From contig NC_049901.1 of the NCBI RefSeq assembly GCF_001411555.2, forward strand, positions 42,028,302-42,092,301: a stretch of 64,000 nucleotides of DNA, in the 5' to 3' direction. This stretch comes from Juglans regia (lineage: Eukaryota; Streptophyta; Magnoliopsida; Fagales; Juglandaceae). The notes beneath the pieces are model-generated. The model did not search any database, was not told the origin of the DNA, and was given only the letters and a program-made list of their open reading frames with translations. Shown here piece after piece: positions 10,385 to 22,300 of this stretch. The position numbers were made by a program, and so were the translations under genes. Each line of letters begins with the position of its first letter. Within the stretch, counting starts at the first letter, position 1.

Positions 10385-13300
10385 ATGGATCGGCCGCTCA
10401 TCGACTTAGAAGACGACGTTTATACTTCTCATTCTTCCCCTCTCAATCCAACTTCACCACAGCCGCCAAGAGTCCCTGACCGCTACTTCCAATCCTTCGA
10501 CGACGACGACGATGAAGACGACCAATCCCAACACGACGTCGTGTCTTCCAAGTCCTTCGAGTCCACCTCCAAGCGCCTTGACTACATGCTCCAGTTCCTC
10601 GACCGCAAGCTCTTAAACGACGCTACTAACCCCCCAAACGACCGCTCTTCCCTCCTTGAGTTCGTCGCCAAGGGTGGTGCCACCGGGATCTTCAAGGTCC
10701 CCGTACGATCAGCGGTCCACCCGGGTCGCCCGACCTGCTTGGAGCTCCGGCCTCATCCGCTTAGAGAATCCCAGATTGCTAGCTTTTTGAGAACCATCAC
10801 CTCTACGGAATCCCAGTTGTGGGCCGGGAGCGAGTGCGGGGTTAGGGTTTGGGACTTCAAGGACTTGTACGAGCCAGGGATTGGAGACCTGAACTCGGGG
10901 GATGAATATACGGCGCCGTTTCAGGAGTCCGTGTCGACTTCGCCTACCATATGTTTGGTCAGGGATGAGGGGACCAGAGTGGTGTGGAGCGGGCACGGGG
11001 ATGGGAGAATCAGGTGCTGGAAAATGACGATGTCGGAGCAAAACGGTGAATGTAGGAGTCTTTTCAAGGAGGGCTTGTCTTGGCAGGCTCACCGCGGCCC
11101 GGTTCTTTCATTGGTCATCACGTCTTATGGTATGCCTATTCTCTGGTTCATTATATGCTTGGTCAGCGAATTTGGTTTATGTAAAAATGGAACGATTGTC
11201 TTGGAAATGTTGAATAGTTAAAAAAAAAATTGTCAATACGCCAGTGATTAATGTACCTGCATAGCATACGAGAAGGAATTGGAGAGGGAATAGATCGAAG
11301 GATAAATATTAGATAAGAGATCTGTGTGAACTAGAAGGTGTGTTCAAACATTCTCCATTAGCTTTAGAGGTTACCAAATGCCTCTTCCCAGAAGAAAATT
11401 TTATAAGTACTGGTTCTGACTCTACCTCTCTTGCTTTGTGTAATTTTATCATTACCAACCAGTCAACTATTTAAGACTTTGGGTTGCTGGAATTTATCTA
11501 TGCGCTTTTGACTTCCTCATCTTGTTTCACTTTTGTTCAGGGGATCTGTGGTCCGGTTCGGAAGGTGGTGCTATTAAAATATGGCCATGGGAAGCTATTG
11601 AAAAATCTCTTTCACTAACTAATGAAGAAAGGCATATGGCTGCTCTATTAGTGGAGAGGTCTTACATTGACCTGCGGAGCCAACTCACTGTCAATGGTTT
11701 CAGTGACGTAGTAACATCAGATGTTAAGTATCTGTTATCTGATAATTCAAGAGCAAAAGTGTGGAGTGCTGGTTATTTGTCATTTGCTCTCTGGTATATT
11801 TTAATTTCCAGCATTGTTGTTTTATGCAAACCATAATAGTTTTTTTACAAGTAAGAAAAATTTATTAATCCACATAATTAGATAGGGGTGCGGAGTGCCC
11901 CCTCCCTGCCCCCCACCCCGCATCCCAAGGGGGCGGGGCAGACTCCCAATCTGCCCCTCCCCCCGCCCACTTCAATAATGAACTACAGTCTACTAGTCCC
12001 AAAAATTATTCCTGAGTCCAAAAGTGATGAAAAATACATTTTTGAACCTAAATTGTAAATTTAAATTTGTAAATATGACTATAATTTAAAAACTATAATT
12101 TGCTAGTGTATATTTTGCGTAAGTTGTAGTATAGTAAGGTAGTCTTTTTATAGATTGCCTTCACAATACAAGTCTCACACTTAAGCAGTGTGAGACTTGT
12201 ATTGCCTTGACAATCTATAAAAGAGTCATCCTACTACAATACAACTTACATAAAATATTAAGTAAAGGTTCTACTTAATACATATTATTATATTTATATA
12301 TAGTACAAATAATAAATATTTATAAATATGTATAGTATAAATATATATTTATATAATAAAATATATAAGTGCTGGGCGGGATTGGGCCCTCCCCGCCTTT
12401 GCTAGGGGGTTTAGATGCGGGGTGGGGTTGCCCGCCCTGTCATGCTGGGGCGGGGGGGGGGGCGAGGAGGCGGGGCAGCTAGGTGTGGGCTGCCCACTCC
12501 TATAATTAGAGAAGAGAACATTCGTTGGGAGGAATCAGAGAGTTTTTCTGTCGAACTTTATGTTTGGGAAAATGTTCTTGTTTTGAATGGGGATAATTTT
12601 CATGATTTTTTTTAGCTTCTACTAGTTCCTAGCTTGTATTTATGTGTTTTCTCTTGTATACTCCATGTGTATTTGGGCTATGTCTATTTACTCTATTCAA
12701 TAAAACTTCTTATTACTTTAAAATATATTAATCCACATAATTAGGCATAGTCCAAGTGCACAAAGAGTATAAGAGAAAACACCTAATTACAAGCTAAGAG
12801 CGACATAGAAATCATGAAAACTTGTCCCGTCCAATACAATAGTTGATGCCCAAAGTAACAATGTATGGAGAAAAAATCTCTAACACCTTCCAAAGAACAT
12901 TCTCTATTTTTGAAACAACATATGTTCCTCTCATCCCATATAAACCATAAGCTAGATATGAAAAAGGCGTATGATCATGTTAATTGAGATTTCCTTCTAT
13001 ATTTATTGGATAAGTGTGGGTTTGGAGAAAAGGGAGGTCTTGGATCATCTGGTGTATTTCCACGATACAGTTCTCTGTGTTGATCAATGCCAGTCTAGAG
13101 GGTTTCTTCCAGAGCTCTCGTGGTTTGAGACAAGGGGATCCGTTATCTCCTTTATTTTTCGTTATTGTTATGCAGGTACTAAGCATGATGATCTCGGCTT
13201 TAGTGACTAATGGGTTTATTAGTGGCTTCCAGATTGGATCGTCGAGTAGGGGTATTACTACTATTTCTCATTTGCTGTTTGCAGACGATACGCTTATTAT

Positions 13301-16300
13301 GTGCGAGGCTGATCAAGCCCAGTTGAGGGCTGTGAAGGCACTGTTGCTTTGTTTTGAAGCAGTGTCTGGTTTAAAAATGAATTATGATAAATCTGAGTTG
13401 GTGCCGATTGAAGAAGTTCAGAATATAAGGGAGTTGGCTGGCACACTGGGTTGTAAGATAGCGTCTCTTCCTATAACTTATCTGGGACTACCGCTGGGTA
13501 TAACATCAAGGGCACACTCGATTTGGGATACAGTGATTGAAAAAGTAGAGAGGAGATTGGCAGAGTGGGAGAGAATGTACTTGTCAAAAGGGGGTCGGAT
13601 TACATTAATCAAAAGTACACTTTCTAACCTGCCAGCCTACTTTTTATCATTATTCCCTTTGCCGGCTAGTGTGGCGGGTCGACTTGAGAAGCTACAGAGA
13701 GATTTTATGTGGGGGGGCTTAGGAGATGAGTTTAAATTCCATTTAATCAAGTGGGAGATAGTGTGTCGTCCTATCTCTAATGGTGGTTTGGGTATTAGAA
13801 ACTTGAGATTGTTCAATCAGACATTACTTGGCAAATGGTTGTGGCGATATACCAAAGAACCTGTTGCTTTATGGAAGACTGTGATCAAGAACAAATATGG
13901 TGATTTAGGGGAGGGATGGTGTACTAGAGAAGTTAAAGGGGCCTCTGGAATGGGGCTATGGAAACATATTAGAAGAGGGTGGGAGGTCTTCCATCAACAC
14001 ACTAGACTGCAATTGGGGACAGGTTCAAAGATCCGATTTTGGAAGGATGCTTGGTGTAGTAACAGTGTTCTACAAGATCTGTTTCCTACTCTTTTCTTGA
14101 TTGCAAGTACCAAAGATGTCACAATGGCGGAGGTTATGGAAGTCTCAGGTAGGAGCATTCACTGGAACATCAGTTTCAACCGAGCGGCATAGGATTGGGA
14201 GATGGAGAGTTTTGTAGATTTTTATAGTCTCTTATACTCTTGTCTTCCAAATATCCAGCATGAAGATGATTTGTGGTGGAGTCTTGCAAGGAAAGGGGTC
14301 TTCACTGTTCGTTCCTTCTATAAGGTCCTCACACAAGTTCTTGAGATACAATTTCCATGGAGAAGGCTTTGGCGTTATAAGGCTCCTCTCAAAGCTTTTT
14401 TCTTTATGTGGACCGCGTCTTTGGGCATGATTCTCACCACGGATAATCTGAGAAAAAGGAGGATAATCATTGCAAATTGGTATTGTATGTGTAAAAGTAG
14501 GGGTGAGTCGGTGAATCATTTACTTTTACATTGCGACGTAGCTAGGACTCTTTGGGATGAGGTGTTTAAAAGAATGGACTTAGCATGGGTTATGCCGGAA
14601 ACCGTTTTGGATGTATTGGCTTGCTGGACCTTAATTCGAGGTGTGAGACAGATCATAGCGGTTTGGAAGATGATCCCTATCTGTATTATGTGGTGTTTAT
14701 GGTAGGAGCGCAATGAGAGGACTTTCGAAGACAGAGAGATCTTTGACGGAACTGAAACTGTTATTTTTTAGGACTCTTTGTACTTGAGTCATTGCTGTGG
14801 ATTTTAATGGCATGGACCTTCATGACTTCTTAGTTTCTAATGTTCCTACATAATTAGGGCATTTCTATCTTTGTAATTGACAGTTGGTGGTTTAATAAAT
14901 ACTTATTTTACTTATAAAATAAAATAATGGCACCATCTTCCAAACAACAACAATTTGACAATTACCTTGAATTCCTCTCCAACAAACCAATAGATCCACC
15001 GCCTTCCCAGACATCACCCAGGCAATACCAAGCCTATCAAAAATCTCATCCCACAAAACCTTTACCATTTCACAATGGAGAAGAAGGTGGTATAGCAATT
15101 CACCATTCCTTTTGCACATAAAGCACCATTCCATTATAAGTAGACCACGCTTTCTCAAATTATCTATTGTCAAAGTTTTCCCATGAGATACACCGACCAA
15201 AAAACGCAAGCTTGAGGAGCACTTTGCTTCTCCAAATGCACTTCCTAGGAAAATCATTAGAGGATTGGGTTGGCATAACCTTGTACAATGATTTGACTTG
15301 GAAAATCTTATTTCTAGGATGAATCCAAAGCAATCTATCCTCCCCACTGCTCTCTATATTCAAGCCATACAACATGTAAAAATCTGAGATATCCCCACCT
15401 TCCAATCATGTACAGCTCAAATGGTGTAACACCTCGCTCCCCAATAAAGTAATTTTTAGAATTTTCGGAAAACTGGTGTGCTACTAAACTTAAATTTAAA
15501 AACTTTTCTTCTAACAAAGATTATTACTTATAAAAAAAAAACAAAGTGCCAGATACGAAAGATTCTATAAATAAGTCAATCTTTATTAAATGCTTAAAAT
15601 TCAAAAGAGTTTGCGGAAGCACTTATTTAAAATCAATAAAGTTTCATGTACTTATGAAAATAACTTATTAAATTAGAAATAATAAAACTGAGCATGACAT
15701 AAACAGTCTAGGCCTCTGCCTCGCCTCCTTGGGGTCAGTCCTGTCCTGCAGTCTCATCCTCATAAGGATCATCACCTAGGGTGATTAAAACATAAAAATA
15801 TACAAAAATGAGTGGAATACTCAATAAACAACACATTATACAGTAAACACAATAAACATAAGGTTTCTTGAAAAATATGCATACTTATAAATTACATATG
15901 TAAATAACATGAATATAAACTTATCTTTCACTTGTCATAGGCCGATACCCACTGTTAACTCCCGTGAGTTAGGATTAGCAAATCTAAGTATATTCCGATT
16001 CCGCCCCGTAGCCGCGGGTTGTGGACATACTAGGTGTACTACCAGCATGTACAACCTGGCAATGCAATATGCCCATAACATATGGTATCATCTTCATATC
16101 ATAACATAGGCCGTTGCGTATCTTATCATTCATACTTCATCATAATCATACTTGCATACTTGTCATATCATAGATTTCAAATAAAATCGCATTCTTTCAT
16201 AAAATGTCGTGATTAATGTTTCCTCACATAAAATTATGATTTTTCATAAATCTTTCGATGCATAACTCCTTTCATAAAATCATGAATTTTCATAAATATT

Positions 16301-19300
16301 TTAATGCATAATCTTCACATAAATCATGGTTTTTCACAAAATATTTTAATGTATAACTCTCACATAAAATCATGAATTTTCATAAATATTTTGATGCATA
16401 ATTCTTTACGTAAAATCATGGATTTTCATAATTTTATCGTAACTTGGGTACATAAAAAGGGCTTCCAATGTAGGGCTTACGTGCATAATACTTTTATAAA
16501 AGACATGTCGTTTACCGTACATACGTGTAAGGGTTTGGTCATGCTACTTACCTCAATCCAATATTTGCGATATGAAATTGATCACGTGAACTAGAATGAG
16601 AGAAAAAATGTGATGGATGCTAGTGGACTAGAGGTGCTCTGCGTGATTTTGGGTAAGCAGAAACCACATTGGCTTGAAGAGGAATGAGATACATGTAAAG
16701 TGCATGGGGCTAAGCGTATATATAAAGAGTCGGTTTAAGGCCCCGTCTGGATTCAGAGATGATTTGAGACGATTTTAGATGAGTAGAATAAAATATTGTT
16801 AGAATATTATTTTTTAATATTATTATTATTTTCGGTTTTGAAAAAATTGAATTGTTTATTATATTTTGTATGAAAATTTAAAAAAATTATAATGATGAGA
16901 TGAGATGAGTTTCCAATCCAAACGGGGGCTAAGAGTTTTAATGTGAAGATGATTTGTAGAATTGTAACATAGTTCTATTGGGGCATGAATCCTAGTGGAA
17001 GGTGGAGACGTGCATGGCTTAGAGTTTGAGAAGGCAGTCAGTTAAAGAGTTTTAACGTGAAGACGACTTGTAGAGTTGTATCCCCGTTAGAATAGGATGT
17101 CGACGAGTTCGACCAAAGTCACGATTATTCAAGAAGAGAGTTTGAATTTAAAAGCATGATCTAGTAGTTCATTCAATATAGGATTAGTAGTGACTAAGAT
17201 TGCGTAGGGGACTTCAATCAATGATAATTTTAAATTGAAATAAATTTCTAATGGCTGATCTTTAAATTCTAAAAAGAGTCTAATCCGTTCAATAAATAAT
17301 AAATATGATTTAACCTAGTTATTGAGCTTAATTAAAACTCCTAATTAACCTCAATAATTTATTGCTCATGGGCCTATCCAATATGGCCCATTAAATATAA
17401 TTTAGACCCAATAAAAATTATCAATATTTCGACCTTAAAATTATTGTGCCAGGTTGTTACAAATGGACCTCACATTCCACTGTAAAGAGGCATTGGAGTT
17501 GTCCATATAGTCTACCATAGAAGCTCCCTGTCCAATGCAATCCTAAAAAGAGAAAGGAGAGCATTCTTTAGGGCAACATCTCCACACCAAATATCATTCC
17601 AAAATCTGATCCAAGATCCCCTACCCACCCTATATCTGAAATTGCTAATGAAATCCCTCCATCCATTTTGAATAAATTTCCACACTCCCACACCGTACGC
17701 ATCTGACTTCATTTGGACACCAGCCTCCCCAAATGCTCCCAAACTTGCCATCAAGGACATTCCTCCAAAGCATCCCCTTCCATGTGATACCGTTACAATC
17801 ATTTCCCTAAAAGTGCCTTACTAAAAATTCTCAACTTTCAAAGCCCCTAACCTTCACAAGATATTGGGGTGAAAATCTTGTCCTACTTAAGTAAATGAAA
17901 CCTTTTTTCTTCCCCCAAGCCTCCCCAAAAGAAAGAATGAAATATCTTTTCCATTATATTAGCCAACCCTACAGGCAAAGCAAATAAAGATAGAAAATAC
18001 GTAGAGAGGTTAGATAAAATACTTTTAATTTAGGTGATTCTTCCCCCTTTAGACAAATAAATCATTTTCCATCCAGCCAATCCCTACCCTATCTTTTCAA
18101 TAACACCATGCCACATTGCCTTACACTTGCGAGGAGCCCCCAAAGAAGACCAAGATACTTCATTGGCAAAGACGGCACCTTACAACCCAAAATATCAGCC
18201 AAGTCCCCTTTATTATGTACCAAACCAACAGGTACCATTTTAGACTTTGACAATTTCACCTTTAGGCTTGAAATAGCTTCAAAACATAACAAAAGGGTCC
18301 GCAACGAAAGAATCTGGTCGAGATCCTGCTCACAAAAAAATTAATGTGTCATCAACAAAGAGGAGATGTGAGACATTTACGCTGCCATTTGAAGATGTAC
18401 CCACCGAAGAACTAGAAAGGAAACACCCTTCCATAGCTGCCTCCAACATCCTGCTCTGCACGTCCGTTATTAGAACAAAGAGTAAAAGAGACAAAGGATC
18501 CCCTTGTCTCAAACCGCTGGAACTATTAAAAAAACCCACAAGGTGGCCATTTACCAAAACTGAAAATCTAGCAGTAGTAATACAGTGCTTCATCCACTTA
18601 CACCACCTCTTCCCAAATCCATACCTACCCAGAAGGTACACCAAAGAGTCTCAATTAACATGATCATAAGCCTTATCCATGTCTAGTTTGCAAAGAATTC
18701 TAAGAGCTCTGGCTCTGATCCTACTTTCCAAACATTCACTAGCAATGAGTACCGATTCGAGAATGTATTTTTGCAATTAAAAAATTACTTCAATATAGTT
18801 TTGTCGTGTTTTGAATTAATTTTTTTTATACATTGCCAAGTTTAACTGCGTCCTTGAATTGGAATCATCTATTGCTGCCAATCTTCTTTGTTCAGTTCTT
18901 TCCCATGTGGTTACTCAATCCAACAAATGATCTTATTATTGAGGATTATTGATGAGGTAGATTTGGCTTGGTAACTAGCCCACTGACTAATATGCTGGAT
19001 TACCAGATTTTTTTGTTTGTTTTAATTTTGGTCTTTTTTGGTCCATCCATAGCATGCATAAACTATGCTTTTTAAGGTGAGGAGGAAATGATGGTCACTA
19101 ATTTGATTACAGTAAGCCAAATATGCCACTTTTAATTTGGGGCTGTAAGCCCTATATATGAGTGTGGTGCACGCTTATTTGTGGTGTGGTGTGGTGTATA
19201 TGTGCATGGAATGATGCCCATAGTTATCATTTTGTAATTATATATTCCCTGCATAGTGTCTGTTCAGTTTTTTCTTAGATTTTCTCCGTCTATGGATATG

Positions 19301-22300
19301 ATTTATTTTTGTGCTTTTATTTTACAGGGATGCTCGTACAAGGGAGTTACTAAAAGTGTTCAATACAGACGGTCAAATTGAGAACCGGGTGGAATTTTCT
19401 CCTGTACAGGATTTTTCACTCGAACATATCTCTAGTTCAAAAAAAGAAAAAATGCAGGGTTCCTTTGGTTTTCTTCAGCGTTCACGCAATGCCATAATGG
19501 GGGCAGCAGGTGCTGTTCGTCGAGCTGCAGCAAAGGGGGCAGTTGGAGATGACAATCGCAGAACTGAAGCACTGGTATTGACAATAGATGGGATGATTTG
19601 GACTGGATGTACAAGTGGCCTACTTGTGCAGTGGGATGGCAGCGGCAATCGTATACAAGAGTTTCAGTATCGTCCTTTTGCTGTTCAATGTTTTTGTACA
19701 TTTGGGCAACGTATATGGGTTGGCTATGCAAGTGGAATAGTCCAGGTACTCAACCTCGTTGGTAATCTGCTCGGAGAGTGGGTTGCTCACAGCAGTCCTG
19801 TGATAGAAATGACAGTTGGAGCTGGTTATATTTTCACCTTGGCTAATCATGGTGGCATACGTGGATGGAACATCACATCTCCAGGACCTCTTGACAGCAT
19901 ACTAGGTTCAGAATTGGCTGGAAAAGAATTTGTATACACGAGGACAGAAAATGTGAAGGTTTTGGCTGGCACTTGGAATGTTGGACAAGGAAGGGCATCT
20001 CAGGAGTCACTTATCACCTGGCTACATTCTGAGGTCTCAGATGTTGGGATTATTGTTGTTGGGTTGCAAGAAGTTGAAATGGGTGCTGGTGTCCTTGCAA
20101 TATCTGCAGCTAAAGAGTCTGTAAGTATTTCTTTTGGTAGTGCCCTTTTCTTTTGGTTGAACACTGTTGCCAGTAAGTTGACCATAGTAAAACTTAACCA
20201 AATTTTATGTTTAACATTTGGAAGAAAAGTGAGACATTTCACATGCTTATCATCTACTCTATTAATGTTAAGCCACATTGTACCATGGATTTTGTTGGGG
20301 TCAGAAAGTATAGATTCTTAAATGCATTTGTGTAAAAAACATCAGAAGTTCTCCTTAAAAACAATGAAAAGTTTCTCAAATGTACACTTTTGATGCATGT
20401 TGTAATGTTTGAGAATAGATACTAACAACTCAAGAGGCTCAGGACTCGGGAAAGAATTTTGGACAAAAGAAATTCAGTAGATGGAAATAAGACAATAATT
20501 GTCAGTCGTTTATGAACCCCCAAGGGTTGGCTCAAGTCGTAAAAACCTTGGGTTTGGGGGTATGCTCCCCCTAGGTCTAAGGTTCAAATCTCCTTGTGTA
20601 CAAACAATCTCTAGGGGCCATCAAACTGGAGGGGTTTTCCCCTTGAAGTACCCGAGGTGTACTTGCAGGAAATTCCTTGCCAAAGGCCTCTGCACCCCCG
20701 GGATTAGTTGGAATGCTGTTCCAAGACACCCGATGCCAGTAAAAAAAAAAATTGTCAGTCGTTTCTGATATATAGATAGCATTGGAAAATTTTTAGATAT
20801 CATTACAGAACTTTAATATGTTTGGGCTGAAAGGAACTGGAAATGGGTGGGGAAAGCTGTGAACACATTATAGATAGTGAGAGAAGATAGCTTGGCTGAG
20901 AGGATATAAATGGAATTTGGACAGCATTGTCTTTGAATTTTGTGAAAAGGCTTCATTTTATATGTTATACCAGAAAACTCATGAAAAAATATGGAATTTC
21001 CCTTGAGAGCTTCTGGTGAGAGAAAATCCTCTCCGTACACTTTCTTTCTCAAAATTTTTACATGAAATTTGATGGTTTTTTGTTAGCTTCTTTTGGCTAG
21101 AAAGAATCATGTCTCATGTGAAAGTTGTAGTTATTGAACAAAAATCTTTTGAGGTAGTTAGGGAGGGTAGATGGTTGTTTCTCACAGAAAAAGGGAGGAA
21201 GTTTGTGATAAGTATGAGAATGGAGCTAGCCACAGCAAGGTGGTTTAGCAAAGCCTTGGAGGATGGGAGAAATGCTAGGAGAAAAGGATTTTATGCAAGC
21301 CATCGGGAAGGGGACAGAGGTTTCATGGTGCAAAGATGTGCAAATTTTCAGGGAGAGTTCATGGTGATGGAAGAGTATCAAGGGGGTGGACGTCGGAGAT
21401 GCATTCTAGTCCCAGATGAGAAAGATGGAAGAGGATGGTGGAAGCTGGCGGAGTTGTTAAGGGAGGCTTCTGGTTCAGGAGGGCAGGCACCACCAGCGGC
21501 AATGAAGACATTGAAACCTGCTTCATACAAGGAGGCCCTTCAACAATGGAGGCCTGGGAACCAATCCCATCAACTGGACAGGAGGGCTGTTAGTGGGGTT
21601 GTCAGTGGTGCCGTGTCCGTAGGTGAGGAAGATGGCAGGAGAGTTGTTGGTCTTCAAAAGGAAATGGTCGTGCGTGTCTTGTCTGACATGCAAAATCAAT
21701 TGGGGGAGCTGCAAGAAAAGATCTGCTTTTTGAAGAAGTGCGTTGAAGAGCAGGAGTGTCAACTGGGGGCTGCTCTTAGGCCTTCAGCTGTGGACCCACG
21801 AGATGGGCCTAAGGCGCAATCCAAGGGCAAGGCCCAGCTTAGGCCTGGCCCTTCAGATGGGCGAAGGCCCAGTAGACTGGAAAACAGACCCAGCGGGTCT
21901 GTTTGGAGGAGACGAGGGGCCTCCCTCCCACATGCTGCGGTGGGACCAGTTGTGGACGGCGGGGCTCTTCCTCAGGTGACGGCGAAGGGGTTGCGGCCAC
22001 CGGCGAAGATAGTGGTAACGGCAACAGTAGCAGAACCGGAGGAGGCAGCTGTATCGGAGGAGATATCGGGTTTAGAGGCTCAGCCCGAAACTCTTGTTTC
22101 TGGTAACGGGTAGCGAGCCGAATCCTACCCAGAACTGGGCGATGGACACCTCCGAGGATAGTGGAGGTCCGGCGGAGAGGGTATGCAGTGCGACCGACAC
22201 GATAGACTTTCAGCAAGTCTCGGGAGTGAAGGACAAGCCCGATTTGCTTGACCCGATGCAGTCTCTTGGGTCGGATGTGGGACAGAATCGGGCGATGGTC

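Larger units (their letters stand above)
15425..17461. mobile_element. Solo LTR, about 2.0 kb, probably Ty3/gypsy
   Basis: It starts TGTAACACCTCG and ends CCAGGTTGTTACA, the TG...CA termini of an LTR with a TGTAACA inverted end. Perfect 5-bp target duplications AATGG flank it at 15420-15424 and 17462-17466. There is no protein homology inside. A long LTR with these ends is typical of plant gypsy elements of the Tekay/Del kind (family knowledge; the class is not proven here). It interrupts the antisense LINE and carries a tandem repeat at about 16195-16440 and a Tourist MITE at 16739-16929. Confidence 0.8.
11841..18765 (-). mobile_element. Antisense 5'-truncated LINE in FRA3 intron 2, split by later insertions
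   Basis: Reading the minus strand from 18765, the pieces 18765-17462, 15424-14927, 12950-12726 and 11882-11841 join into one LINE: reverse transcriptase, zf-RVT linker, C-terminus, 3' UTR and poly(A) (poly(T) at 11841-11847 on the plus strand). Visible motifs are [36 protein letters not shown], the [23 protein letters not shown] linker and LWFIWDERN near the end. The gaps are filled by a LINE tail plus a hAT-type MITE, a sense LINE fragment and a solo LTR. The coding frames carry several stops and shifts, for example a stop just after AYDHVN. The 5' part with the endonuclease is missing. I could not confirm a target duplication for this host copy. Confidence 0.75.

Noticed and set aside
10246..10479. 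Possible upstream open frame overlapping the FRA3 start
   Set aside because: It begins with TTG, has no ATG and is low-complexity; the FRA3 ATG at 10385 gives the expected acidic N-terminus.
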